A DNA stretch of 64,000 nucleotides from Citrobacter rodentium NBRC 105723 = DSM 16636 (GTDB lineage Bacteria > Pseudomonadota > Gammaproteobacteria > Enterobacterales > Enterobacteriaceae). The notes below the pieces were generated by a model. The model was not told the origin of the DNA and made no database searches. It worked only from the letters and a program-made list of their open reading frames with translations. The stretch covers positions 3,038,001 through 3,102,000 of the forward strand of contig NZ_CP082833.1 of assembly GCF_021278985.1 (NCBI RefSeq), written 5' to 3'. A program made the position numbers and the translations under genes. Numbering within the stretch: position 1 is the first letter of the stretch; the number at the start of each line of letters is the position of its first letter. Shown one piece after another: positions 55,944 through 64,000 of this stretch.

Positions 55944-57827
55944 TTACAGCGTCGGGACGGAGTAGTGCACCAGCGTTTTGGCAAACTCGTCCAGTTTGGG
56001 CAATATCGCTTTGTCCTTGTTATCTACCGTCGCAATGATCCCGCCATGCCCATCCTGGTAAGGAAACGCCCAGTAGATTAGCGTCTTCTCTGTTTTTTCA
56101 TTGTCGCTGTACCATTTGACCGACCATTTTGTCGCCGTTTTCTTCTGCCCTTGCACGGTAAAGCTATACGTTGATTTATGCAGATCTTTATCGGTTATCG
56201 CTATTTTTTGCCGATCCTTTTTCTGCAGTCGCCTGACTTGACCTTTTACGATCTCTGGCTGGTTCATGTCAGGCATGACCGTCTTTCCGGCAAAAAACTC
56301 AAGCGAATAACCATATTGGGCTGCGGAATAAACAACGGTTCCCTCAATATACGTAATTGCCGAGGCATGGAAAATTCCGGCGTTAAAGGGATAATGTAAC
56401 TGGCTTTTTTTATTAACGATGGACTGGCTGGATGGCGCAAAAAACCAATGGTCGCCCATTGGCGAATGTCTGAATGATTCTTTTACCAGTTCTGTATAAG
56501 TACTCTTTTTCATCTGGTAGGCGATGTCAGTCAGGTACATCAGCAGCGCTTGTGGGCCATAGTTTTCTTCGGCATGGATCTTTAATGTTTGAGCATAAGC
56601 GGTGCGAGCAAGTTGCAGATATGACCACGCTTTCTCCAGCTTATTTTGCCGATATGCCTGGATACCGAGAATGGTGTTGACTCCCGCTATTTCATGCGGA
56701 AATTTTGCCGCCGGGAGCAATGAGGCTGCCTGTCGTGCGGCCTTATTCCATTCGGTAGCGGTCTGGTAAGATTTTTTTGTCAGTGCATCCAGCTCTTTCT
56801 GAATGGGAGGGAGCGTTTCTGCCCGTGGCCATTGAATTTGCATAAACAGCGTAGCGAGTTGCTGGATGGCATTTTCACTGTGCGCTGTAGGGAAGGATGC
56901 CAGAACCGTCATTTCCCACGGTCCTTGCGTTATTTGCCATGTTGCCGTCGCCACGCTATCGTCAGCGGTGCTATAACGCTGAACAGATTTTATCTGTTTT
57001 AGCTTATCGCCGGGGATATCGGGTAATTTTACGGCAAGCTCAGCATCATTTGTTGTCGCATACAGCCAGGGGCGTTTTGTTTGCGTCGTGTTTACCGAAT
57101 GCTCAATGTCCTCTGTTTCCCGATAGTGGAGCATCATTTCAGCGGAAACATAGTTTGCGGCGACGTTATAGATCCCGTCTCCATTGTTGGCAAAACGAAT
57201 TATCGATGTGCCGTCACGTTGACCCGTTGAATAAATATGTTCCAGCGTCCAGTGCCCGCTGGTTAATGGCACCGCCAGCTGTGCCAGGGGATAATGCAAC
57301 CGGTTATCTGTTTTATCCAGTTGCCATAATGCAGCCGGGAGATGTTTGGCGGAAAGATAGTCTTTAATCAGTTGTCGCGCTTGCGTTTCTTTTCCTGCCA
57401 GCATCGCCTGGGTGGTCGCTTTATGGATAAAACGATAACGTTGCTCAACGCCGGAGGTTGCCTCTGACGCTTTTTTAAGTAACACCAGCGCCTCATCATA
57501 CTGCGCCGTACGGTCTAATGTCTGAGTCAGACGCCATATTATCGCGTTAGCATCATTATAATTTGCGCAGGAGGAATAAAGGCTTTCCCAGACCTTGTCG
57601 ACCCATTGTTTTGCCGCTTTTTTGTCACCGGACTTTTCCACAACCGGTAATTGCTTCATCAATTCTGTCAGTTGCGGATTGGGCACGCGCCGACTTGTAG
57701 AAAAGTCGCAAGGATCATTTGTAACGGGCGAGCGTTCGGCGGTGTTATCCGCCTCTGCTGCGCTAAGAGGGCTGCATATCATCAGTGAAACGACGGGCAA
57801 TATTTTTTTCAACAAGTTTTTTGCCAT
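55944..57827 (-). CDS. Uncharacterised exported protein with TPR-like and beta segments (paralog 2)
   Basis: A 627-residue protein, unrecognised, paralogous to the gene downstream. Signal peptide KNLLKKILPVVSLMICSPLSAA (cleavage near 23-24). Cys40 and Cys87 stand where the paralog has Cys36 and Cys88, suggesting one disulfide. Shared landmarks are LPAALWQLDKTDNRL (paralog: LSPVLWHLDEKNRL), GPWEMTVLASFPTAHSENAIQQLATLFMQIQWP (paralog: GDWLMNIEAELNESENQ...), TPR-like LGIQAYRQNKLEKAWSYLQLA, and a final domain with ATKWSVKWYSDNE and YWAFPYQDGHGGIIATVD. AAAGGATAG precedes the ATG. Likely first gene of a two-gene unit, not present at this place in E. coli K-12 as I recall. Confidence 0.85.
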   Translation of the reverse strand: MAKNLLKKILPVVSLMICSPLSAAEADNTAERSPVTNDPCDFSTSRRVPNPQLTELMKQLPVVEKSGDKKAAKQWVDKVWESLYSSCANYNDANAIIWRLTQTLDRTAQYDEALVLLKKASEATSGVEQRYRFIHKATTQAMLAGKETQARQLIKDYLSAKHLPAALWQLDKTDNRLHYPLAQLAVPLTSGHWTLEHIYSTGQRDGTSIIRFANNGDGIYNVAANYVSAEMMLHYRETEDIEHSVNTTQTKRPWLYATTNDAELAVKLPDIPGDKLKQIKSVQRYSTADDSVATATWQITQGPWEMTVLASFPTAHSENAIQQLATLFMQIQWPRAETLPPIQKELDALTKKSYQTATEWNKAARQAASLLPAAKFPHEIAGVNTILGIQAYRQNKLEKAWSYLQLARTAYAQTLKIHAEENYGPQALLMYLTDIAYQMKKSTYTELVKESFRHSPMGDHWFFAPSSQSIVNKKSQLHYPFNAGIFHASAITYIEGTVVYSAAQYGYSLEFFAGKTVMPDMNQPEIVKGQVRRLQKKDRQKIAITDKDLHKSTYSFTVQGQKKTATKWSVKWYSDNEKTEKTLIYWAFPYQDGHGGIIATVDNKDKAILPKLDEFAKTLVHYSVPTL

Positions 57828-58152
57828 TTTACTATCCTTTGCGAACGGCAGATTATCCGGGCGGCATATGCTTCAGTGGGTGTGACCAGGTTAATTGAGT
57901 GTCTTATTCATTTCGGCGATTAAGGCATAAAGACAGGATTACGCTTTCTCATCGCTTTTGAGGTAAGGATTGTCAGCCCTTGAGGATGACGATACGACGT
58001 TATCAATGAACGTTTCGGTACATTATCGTCTTTATAAAATCCTTTTAAATATAACTCAGAGCATCATAGCGCAGATGGATTAATAAGTAGTGCTGATAAA
58101 TTCTTATTTTTCTGTCCGCGCCTGCGTGTTTTTCCGTAATATCCTTCAACCG
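57828..58152. other. AT-rich intergenic region upstream of the exported pair
   Basis: 325 bases between the ptsJ remnant end and the start of paralog 2. It should contain the leftward promoter of the pair: candidate -10 hexamers TATAAA and TATATT occur on the minus strand near 58030-58055. No gene, REP or terminator with a clear T run was seen. Confidence 0.5.
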
Positions 58153-59444
58153 TCACGCGTTAAGCGCCCGGGAAATATCAGCCGCCAGCTTAACGATCGA
58201 CCTGTCGCTTAACGTTGACAGGGTTATTCGCAGGCCGTATGCAGGTCTGCTGACGCCAAACGCTTCACCCTCGCGTACCAGCCAACCGGACTTTGCCAGC
58301 ATAAAGGCAGTATCCTGACCGGCGGTATTTAGCGGTAACCACAGATTTAACCCATCACCGGGGGAGACGACCTGACCGTGCTGGCGTAACGCGTCGGCCA
58401 TCTTTTGCTGGCGGGAAGCGTAATACTGCCGGGTTCGGGTAAGTGAGTGCTGAAAGTCGCTGTCGCTCAGACAGGCGTAGGCTAAATCCTGTAATAAATG
58501 ACTGACCCACTGACTACCGGGGTTCAGGCGCAGACCTGTTTTTGTGAAGGTAAGCGGATCGCTGGCGACAATGGCGAGACGCAGATCCGGGCCCAGCGTT
58601 TTCGACATCGAGCGAACCACCGCCCAGCGCAGCGTTTCAGCGGCTATTACTGGCTGCCACGGTGATGAAGAGAGCAGGGCAAAATGGTCGTCGACAATCA
58701 CCAGCACCTGCGGATAACGCGCGAGAATCTCCTGTAGCGCGGCGGCGCGGGCGGCGCTCAGGCTGCATCCGGTCGGGTTGTGCGCCCGTGGTGTAATAAT
58801 CACCGCGCGTGCGCCCTGGCTTAACGCCTGCTCAAGCCCGGCAGGTTGCACCCCTCGCTGTCGACGCTCACCGGACAGGTCTGATAACCGCTGTAGCGCA
58901 GCATGTTAATACTGCTCAGAAAGCAGGGATCTTCCACCGCCACGCTATCGCCTGGCAGCAGGTGGGCGCTCAGCAGGCGCTCAATAGCGTCAATGGCGCC
59001 GCTGGTAATGTTAATTTCGCCCTGCGCTGGAATGGCATCCTTCATCCACGCCGTCGCCCAGTGCTTCAGCGCAGGCGACACCGTCGCGTCGCCGTACAGA
59101 CGGTGTGTGGTGCTGATACGGGCAATGTAGCGGCTGAGGTCTGGCAGACGATCCGGCGCCGGATTACCACCGGAAAGATCGATAAGCGGGGTGTGTGGAT
59201 GGTTGCCTTCCAGCGCGGCGGGCGGGGATGCATCTTTGATCACCGTACCGTTACGTCCCAGGCTTTGCGCCAGACCGATAGTGACCAGCCGCTTATAGGC
59301 CGCCGCAACGGTATTACGGTTTACGTTAAGTCGCGCAGCTAGTTCACGGACTGGCGGCAGCGTAACGCCTGCGGCCAGCGTGCCACGGGTGATATGTTGA
59401 CGTATGCTGTCAACGATTTCACTGGCGGTTTTTCCGGCGATCAT
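58153..59444 (-). pseudogene. ptsJ: ptsJ, MocR/GntR-type regulator, frameshifted
   Basis: Two overlapping frames, 58821-59444 and 58153-58851, together make a roughly 430-residue MocR-family protein, an N-terminal GntR winged helix (SEIVDSIRQHITRGTLAAGVTLPPVRELAARLNVNRNTVAAAYKRLV) plus an aminotransferase-like PLP domain (PLP lysine in SMSKTLGPDLRLAI). At about 58849-58856 the minus strand reads GAGGGGTGCAACC, where GAGGGGATGCAACC would restore SEGMQPAGLEQAL: one base, probably an A after four Gs, is missing. In Salmonella PtsJ represses the divergent pdxK using PLP as effector. The C-terminal domain is lost here unless the base is a sequencing error. Confidence 0.9.
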
Positions 59445-59485
59445 TATTGACCTATGACAAAATGAATTTTAGCATGGGTCGATAA
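59444..59485. promoter_or_regulatory. Palindrome in the ptsJ-pdxK gap (candidate PtsJ operator)
   Basis: TTATTGACCTATG (59444-59456) and CATGGGTCGATAA (59473-59485) are inverted arms, 11 of 13 positions complementary, 16 bases apart. They lie between the divergent starts. An operator for the MocR regulator is the natural inference. Confidence 0.45.
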
Positions 59486-59526
59486 TAGTGAGCCATCTGC
59501 CCGCTGTCCAGTAAGAGGAGACGTTT

Positions 59527-60387
59527 ATGGCGCAGGAGAGTGACATACAGTCAGTGCTGTTTGACGATAAGCATCGGGCGTTGCAAACCGATATTGTCGC
59601 CGTCCAGTCACAGGTGGTCTACGGCAGCGTTGGCAACAGCATCGCCGTACCGGCCATTAAGGCGAAGGGGCTACGGGTGACCGCGGTCCCGACGGTATTA
59701 TTCAGCAATACGCCGCATTATGAGACGTTTTACGGCGGCGTTATCCCTGCGGACTGGTTCAGCGGCTATCTGCGGGCGCTCAGCGAGCGCGACGCCTTGC
59801 GCGAACTGAAGGCGGTGACGACCGGTTATATGGGCAGCGCGCAGCAAATTGCCTTACTGGCGCAATGGCTGACGACGGTGCAAAAACGCCACCCGCAGGC
59901 GACTATTGTGGTTGATCCGGTGATTGGCGATATCGACAGCGGTATGTATGTGAAAGCGGAGATCCCTGAGGCCTACCGGCAGCATCTTCTGCCGCTGGCG
60001 CAGGGGCTGACGCCAAACGTCTTTGAACTGGAAATGCTGAGCGGCAAACCCTGCGGTACGCTCGAGGAGGCGGTCATCGCGGCCAGGTCGCTGCTCACGG
60101 AGACGCTGAAGTGGGTGGTGATCACCAGCGCGCCGGGGCAGACCGACGACGCGATCAACGTTGCAGTCGTGACCGCCGACTCGCTGGAGGTAATTGCACA
60201 CCCGCGTGTGGAAACCGATCTGAAAGGCACTGGCGATCTGTTTTGCGCGGAACTGACCTGCGGGTTAGTTCTCGGACATCCGTTGGCGAAAGCAACCCGA
60301 CTGGCGGCAGAGCGTGTGCTGGCGGTAATGAACTGGACGCAGCAGTGCGGCTGTGACGAATTAATACTGCCACCGGCAGGGGAGTAA
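59527..60387 (+). CDS. pdxK: Pyridoxal/pyridoxine/pyridoxamine kinase
   Basis: A 286-residue ribokinase-superfamily enzyme that phosphorylates B6 vitamers to feed PLP production. AVQSQVVYGSVGNSIA at the N-terminus, VVDPVIGDIDSGMYVK and the catalytic DLKGTGDLFCAELTCG (Asp as base) are present. AGAGGAGACGTTT precedes the ATG. Divergent from ptsJ. The E. coli protein is 283 residues. Confidence 0.97.
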   Translation: MAQESDIQSVLFDDKHRALQTDIVAVQSQVVYGSVGNSIAVPAIKAKGLRVTAVPTVLFSNTPHYETFYGGVIPADWFSGYLRALSERDALRELKAVTTGYMGSAQQIALLAQWLTTVQKRHPQATIVVDPVIGDIDSGMYVKAEIPEAYRQHLLPLAQGLTPNVFELEMLSGKPCGTLEEAVIAARSLLTETLKWVVITSAPGQTDDAINVAVVTADSLEVIAHPRVETDLKGTGDLFCAELTCGLVLGHPLAKATRLAAERVLAVMNWTQQCGCDELILPPAGE

Positions 60388-60442
60388 TGAAACGTTACCG
60401 GTTGGGTTCGCCAGCAGGGTCGTGCAGCCGATGATTTAACCT

Positions 60443-60479
60443 GTAGGCCGGATAAGGCGCGCAGCGCCGCCATCCGGCA
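60443..60479. repeat. REP element after pdxK
   Basis: GTAGGCCGGATAAGGCGCGCAGCGCCGCCATCCGGCA, a typical REP palindrome. Confidence 0.9.
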
Positions 60480-60511
60480 AGGGCAGGCCTGTGAACTCAC
60501 CAGACAGATAA

Positions 60512-60539
60512 AAAAATAGCGCCCTGAGGCGCTATTTTT
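60512..60539. terminator. Bidirectional terminator between pdxK and crr
   Basis: AAAAATAGCGCC CTGA GGCGCTATTTTT, a 12-bp perfect stem with A and T tracts, works for convergent pdxK and crr. Confidence 0.9.
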
Positions 60540-60553
60540 CACTGCGGCAAGAA

Positions 60554-61063
60554 TTACTTCTTGATGCGGATAACCGGGGTTTCACCCACGGTCACGCTAC
60601 CGGACAGTTTAATCAGTTCTTTGATTTCGTCCATGTTGGAGATAACCACCGGCGTCAGGGTAGATTTGGCTTTTTCTTCCAGCAGCGGCAGATCGAATTC
60701 AATCACCGGATCGCCAACTTTCACGCGCTGGCCTTCTTCAGCGATACGCCTGAAGCCTTCGCCTTTCAGTTCAACGGTGTCGATACCGAAGTGGACAAAC
60801 AGCTCGATACCGCTATCGGATTCGATAGAGAACGCATGGTTGGTTTCAAAGATTTTGCCGATGGTGCCGTCAACAGGCGCAACCATTTTGTTACCGGTCG
60901 GTTTGATGGCGATACCATCACCAACGATTTTTTCAGCAAAAACTACATCCGGCACGTCTTCGATGTTGACGATCTCGCCAGAGAGCGGAGCAACAATCTC
61001 AATAGTTCCGGTGTCTTTCTTATCATCAGAAACCAGAGATTTCAGTTTATCGAACAAACCCAT
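60554..61063 (-). CDS. crr: EIIA-Glc, glucose-specific PTS component
   Basis: A 169-residue cytoplasmic PTS protein that passes phosphate from HPr to EIICB-Glc and controls adenylate cyclase and inducer exclusion. Active-site His76 and His91 (75 and 90 without the initiator Met) lie in FETNHAFSI and ELFVHFGIDTVEL. Third gene of ptsH-ptsI-crr, 40 bases after ptsI. Confidence 0.98.
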   Translation of the reverse strand: MGLFDKLKSLVSDDKKDTGTIEIVAPLSGEIVNIEDVPDVVFAEKIVGDGIAIKPTGNKMVAPVDGTIGKIFETNHAFSIESDSGIELFVHFGIDTVELKGEGFRRIAEEGQRVKVGDPVIEFDLPLLEEKAKSTLTPVVISNMDEIKELIKLSGSVTVGETPVIRIKK

Positions 61064-61103
61064 GATCTTCTCCTAAGCAGTAAATTGGGCCGCATCTCGT
61101 GGA

Positions 61104-62831
61104 TTAGCAGATTGTTTTTTCTTCAATGAACTTGTTAACCAGCGTCATTAACTCGTCCGTTGTCGGTTGAGCAAGAGCCTGCTCTGCTAACACCTTCGCA
61201 TCTTTGAAGTTCGTGTTACGGATAATCTTCTTAATGCGCGGAATGGAAATGGCGCTCATAGAGAATTCGTCCAGGCCCATCCCCAGCAACAGAAGTGTAG
61301 CACGTTCGTCGCCTGCAAGCTCACCGCACATGCCAGTCCATTTACCTTCTGCATGAGAAGCATCAATAACTTGCTTAATCAAGTTCAGTACGGACGGTGA
61401 CATTGGCTGGTAAAGATGTGAAATCATATCATTACCACGGTCAACCGCCAGAGTGTACTGCGTTAAATCATTGGTGCCGATACTAAAGAAATCAACTTCT
61501 TTGGCTAAATGACGCGCAATGGTCGCCGCTGCTGGTGTTTCCACCATCACGCCGATCTCAATGGTTTCGTCAAAAGCTTTACCTTCGTCACGCAGTTCCT
61601 GTTTGTAGATCTCAATCTCTTTCTTCAGTGCGCGCACTTCTTCAACAGAGATGATCATCGGGAACATAATGCGCAATTTACCGAAAGCGGACGCGCGCAG
61701 GATAGCGCGAATCTGATCGCGCAGGATCTCTTTGCGGTCCATGGCGATACGCACGGCGCGCCAGCCGAGGAACGGGTTCTCTTCTTTCGGGAAGTTCATG
61801 TACGGCAGCTCTTTGTCGCCGCCGATGTCCATGGTGCGCACGATAACCGCCTGCGAGCCGCAGGCTTCAGCAACGGCTTTATACGCGGCAAACTGCTCTT
61901 CTTCAGTCGGCAGCGCGTCGCGGTCCATGAACAGGAATTCAGTACGATACAGACCAACGCCTTCCGCACCGTTACGCTCTGCGCCTTCAACGTCGCGCAC
62001 GGTACCGATGTTCGCGCACACTTCAACCTGATGTCCGTCCAGCGTGATCGCCGGCAGATCTTTCAGTTTCGCCAGTTCCGCTTTCTCGGTAGCAACCTGC
62101 TCCTGAACGGCGCGCAGTTTTTCAATTTCTTCGTTGGTCGGGTTGACGTAAACCAGGTTGTTTACGGCATCCAGAATCAGATAGTCGTCGTTTTTCACCT
62201 GCGAGGTGACACTGCCGGTCCCGACAATCGCTGGCAGCTCCAGGGAACGCGCCATGATAGAGGTGTGGGAAGTACGGCCACCCGCGTCGGTAATGAAACC
62301 CAGCACCTTTTGCAGGTTCAGCTGCGCGGTTTCGGACGGGGTCAGGTCGGCGGCAACCAGGATGACTTCATCTTTGATGGCGCTCAGGTCGATAATGGCC
62401 AGACCCAGGATGTTGCGCAGCAGGCGCTTTCCGATGTCGCGTACGTCAGCCGCACGCTCTTTCAGGTATTCGTCATCCAACTCTTCCAGGGCAGAGGCCT
62501 GACCTTCGATAACTTCATGGGCGGCTGCGTCAGCCGTCATGTGCTTATCTTTAATCAGGGCTATGATTTCCTGCTCCAGCTCCTCATCTTCGAGCAGCAT
62601 GATATGCCCCTCAAAAATGGCTTCTTTTTCTTCACCGAACGTTTCACCAGCTTTAGTTTTGATCGCTTCTAATTGCGCAGATGCCTTGGCACGACCGCTC
62701 AGAAAACGTTCAACTTCCTGATCAACCTTGTCGGCAGAAATTTTTTTCCGGTCAATGACGATTTCGTCTTCTTTCAGCAGAAGTGCTTTGCCGAAAGCGA
62801 TACCCGGAGATGCTAAAATGCCTGAAATCAT
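61104..62831 (-). CDS. ptsI: PTS enzyme I
   Basis: A 575-residue phosphoenolpyruvate-protein phosphotransferase that starts the PTS chain. The phospho-acceptor is His189 in GGRTSHTSIMARS. The C-terminal PEP domain has GVGLYRTEFLFMDRD, IMFPMI and the catalytic Cys in GMCGELAGD. 46 bases after ptsH. Confidence 0.98.
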   Translation of the reverse strand: MISGILASPGIAFGKALLLKEDEIVIDRKKISADKVDQEVERFLSGRAKASAQLEAIKTKAGETFGEEKEAIFEGHIMLLEDEELEQEIIALIKDKHMTADAAAHEVIEGQASALEELDDEYLKERAADVRDIGKRLLRNILGLAIIDLSAIKDEVILVAADLTPSETAQLNLQKVLGFITDAGGRTSHTSIMARSLELPAIVGTGSVTSQVKNDDYLILDAVNNLVYVNPTNEEIEKLRAVQEQVATEKAELAKLKDLPAITLDGHQVEVCANIGTVRDVEGAERNGAEGVGLYRTEFLFMDRDALPTEEEQFAAYKAVAEACGSQAVIVRTMDIGGDKELPYMNFPKEENPFLGWRAVRIAMDRKEILRDQIRAILRASAFGKLRIMFPMIISVEEVRALKKEIEIYKQELRDEGKAFDETIEIGVMVETPAAATIARHLAKEVDFFSIGTNDLTQYTLAVDRGNDMISHLYQPMSPSVLNLIKQVIDASHAEGKWTGMCGELAGDERATLLLLGMGLDEFSMSAISIPRIKKIIRNTNFKDAKVLAEQALAQPTTDELMTLVNKFIEEKTIC

Positions 62832-62877
62832 AACCCTACCTTACTTGTGACTGATTTTTAAAAGAACCCGGAAAAAC

Positions 62878-63135
62878 TTATTCCAGTTCCGCCATCAGCT
62901 TGACCAGATGTTCAACCGCTTTCTGCTCGTCTTCACCTTCTGCGGAGATGGTGACAACGGTGCCCTGAGTCAGGCCCAGAGTTTGCAGTTTGAACAGGCT
63001 TTTTGCGCTGGCGCTTTTGCCGTTGGAAGTCACAGTAATCTCAGAAGTGAAGCCTTTCGCTTCTTTAACAAACTGAGCAGCAGGGCGGGTATGCAGACCG
63101 TTCGGAGCGGTAATGGTAACTTCTTGCTGGAACAT
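62878..63135 (-). CDS. ptsH: HPr phosphocarrier
   Basis: An 85-residue phosphocarrier; His15 in NGLHTRPAA carries phosphate from EI to the EIIA proteins, and Ser46 lies in [12 protein letters not shown]. First gene of ptsH-ptsI-crr. The leader GTTGGGGAAATACA precedes the ATG, as in E. coli. Confidence 0.98.
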
Positions 63136-63338
63136 TGTATTTCCCCAACTTATAGGTTTAGTGTTGTGGAACTAAAGTCTAGCCTGGCGGTTTGACTTTA
63201 GCCTGTATTGTTAGCGCCGGCGTAAACGGGCGCGACACACCAGGTGTATACGCCATCCGTTGCTGGCAACCTCTGGCCGCTGACGTTTCGCTCGTCATTA
63301 AACATTATGCCGCGAAATCAAGACTTGAACCAAATCAT

Positions 63339-63350
63339 AAAATCGATTCA
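63339..63350 (-). promoter_or_regulatory. Candidate Cra (FruR) site upstream of ptsH
   Basis: TGAATCGATTTT matches the first half-site of the Cra consensus (TGAAnCGnTTCA-type) and stands about 205 bases before ptsH. Confidence 0.5.
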
Positions 63351-63466
63351 GCAAGCAGTTTTCCTGTAACGATTAATTTCGCGCTTCAAAATAATTAGTC
63401 TGGTTAAATACCAGAGCCAACGGGGTGAAGCAATGCCAGGAGGGGTGAAAGTTTGAAGCAGGCCAC

Positions 63467-63494
63467 AAAAAAGCACCTGAAAAGGTGCTTTTTT
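63467..63494 (-). terminator. Terminator after cysK
   Basis: AAAAAAGCACCT GAAA AGGTGCTTTTTT, 12-bp stem with a T run in the direction of cysK transcription; its mirror image also suits rightward read-through. Confidence 0.92.
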
Positions 63495-63516
63495 ACGCGT
63501 TTTTAACATACTGGCA

Positions 63517-64000
63517 TTACTGTTGCAGTTCTTTCTCGGTAAAGAGATCGGCAAACAGTGCGGTGCTCAGATAACGCTCACCCGAAGACGGTAGGATAAC
63601 CACAATATTCTTATTGGTAAAGGCTTCATCTTCCTGCAGCTTAAGCGCAGCGGCGACGGCGGCGCCGGAGGAGATGCCGGCCAGAATACCTTCTTCTTCC
63701 ATCAGGCGACGCGCGGTAGAGATCGCCTCTTCGTTAGTGATGCCGATGACTTTATCAATCAGCTTCAAATCGAGGTTGCCCGGAATAAAACCTGCGCCGA
63801 TACCCTGAATTTTATGCGGGCCGGGTTTTAATTCTTCGCCCGCCAGCGCCTGCGCGATGACCGGGGAGTCCGTCGGTTCAACCGCGACCGTAATCAGGTC
63901 AGATTTACCTTTGGTGCCTTTAATGTAGCGGGAGACGCCGGTCAGGGTGCCGCCGGTGCCGACGCCGGAAATGAAAACGTCCACCTGGCCGTCGGTATCT
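63517..64000 (-). CDS. cysK: Cysteine synthase A (5' part beyond window)
   Basis: The C-terminal 160 residues or so of the main O-acetylserine sulfhydrylase. The frame enters open at base 64000 with DTDGQVDVFISGVGTGGTLTG, the phosphate-binding loop; further on ILAGISSGAAVAAALKL and ILPSSGERYLST hold PLP. It ends FTEKELQQ, as in E. coli CysK. Transcribed in the same direction as ptsHI-crr and separated from it by a terminator. Confidence 0.97.
   Translation of the reverse strand, partial: DTDGQVDVFISGVGTGGTLTGVSRYIKGTKGKSDLITVAVEPTDSPVIAQALAGEELKPGPHKIQGIGAGFIPGNLDLKLIDKVIGITNEEAISTARRLMEEEGILAGISSGAAVAAALKLQEDEAFTNKNIVVILPSSGERYLSTALFADLFTEKELQQ

Larger units (their letters stand above)
63136..63516 (-). 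promoter_or_regulatory. ptsH regulatory region and cysK 3' region
   Basis: 381 bases without a gene. The ptsH leader and promoters lie here. An 8-bp inverted repeat, CTAAAGTC (63172-63179) and GACTTTAG (63194-63201), spaced 14 bases, sits at the proximal promoter. TGAATCGATTTT on the minus strand (63339-63350) matches a Cra (FruR) site, known upstream of ptsH in E. coli. CRP sites are expected but I could not assign them. Confidence 0.55.

Noticed and set aside
61509..62672. 387-residue open frame antisense to ptsI
   Set aside because: It lies wholly inside ptsI on the other strand, has no ribosome site, and its composition (rich in Arg, Gln, Phe and His) is what the reverse of a conserved coding gene gives.

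Overview
The window is chromosomal DNA of an enterobacterium (Enterobacteriaceae) close to Escherichia, Salmonella and Citrobacter. Nearly every protein can be recognised as the counterpart of an E. coli or Salmonella protein of the same length. The gene order perM-(insert)-bcp-gcvR-dapA-bamC-purC-ypfJ-tmcA-ypfH-ypfN-dapE-yffB-ypfM-acrD-narQ-aegA-nudK-ypfG-tktB-talA-maeB-eut-hemF-amiA-ypeA-yfeZ-yfeY-yfeX-ucpA-cysPTWA-cysM-(insert)-ptsJ-pdxK-crr-ptsI-ptsH-cysK is the conserved backbone of that group. The yjiHG-iadA genes between perM and bcp, and ptsJ beside pdxK, point away from E. coli K-12 and towards a Citrobacter-like or Salmonella-like genome. The genus is an inference.

Region by region: 1-3315 holds the end of perM and a yjiH-yjiG-iadA operon (isoaspartyl dipeptidase with two membrane partners). 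3399-13461 carries housekeeping genes: peroxiredoxin, glycine-cleavage regulator, lysine and purine synthesis, a BAM lipoprotein, tRNA acetylation and small proteins, including the 19-residue YpfM. 13554-21680 has the RND pump gene acrD (broken by an in-frame amber codon), narQ, aegA and nudK. 21786-28418 has ypfG, the transketolase/transaldolase pair tktB-talA, and the malic enzyme maeB. 28579-43286 is a complete 17-gene ethanolamine-utilisation operon, eutSPQTDMNEJGHABCLKR, which encodes the microcompartment shell, the catabolic enzymes, the permease and the AraC-type activator. 43601-48077 has hemF, amiA, ypeA-yfeZ, yfeY and yfeX. 48314-54048 has ucpA and the sulfate/thiosulfate uptake operon cysPTWA with cysM. 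54089-57827 has two adjacent, unrecognised, more AT-rich genes for exported paralogous proteins. 58153-64000 has ptsJ (frameshifted), pdxK, crr-ptsI-ptsH and the end of cysK.

Functional links: EutBC splits ethanolamine inside the EutSMNLK shell, EutE/EutD/EutG process the acetaldehyde, and EutR activates the operon when ethanolamine and B12 are present. CysPTWA feeds sulfate/thiosulfate to CysM and CysK. EI, HPr and EIIA-Glc form the general PTS chain. PtsJ would normally control pdxK.

Non-coding content is dominated by REP/BIME palindromes in at least ten places. These include a perfectly spaced 64-bp array after aegA, a pair inside the eut operon, and a 187-bp-period duplication that copied the last codons of hemF. 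No tRNA, rRNA, IS element, prophage or CRISPR array was seen. The main points for follow-up are the two uncharacterised exported paralogs, the acrD and ptsJ lesions, the palindrome in the ptsJ-pdxK gap, and the duplications around REP elements.
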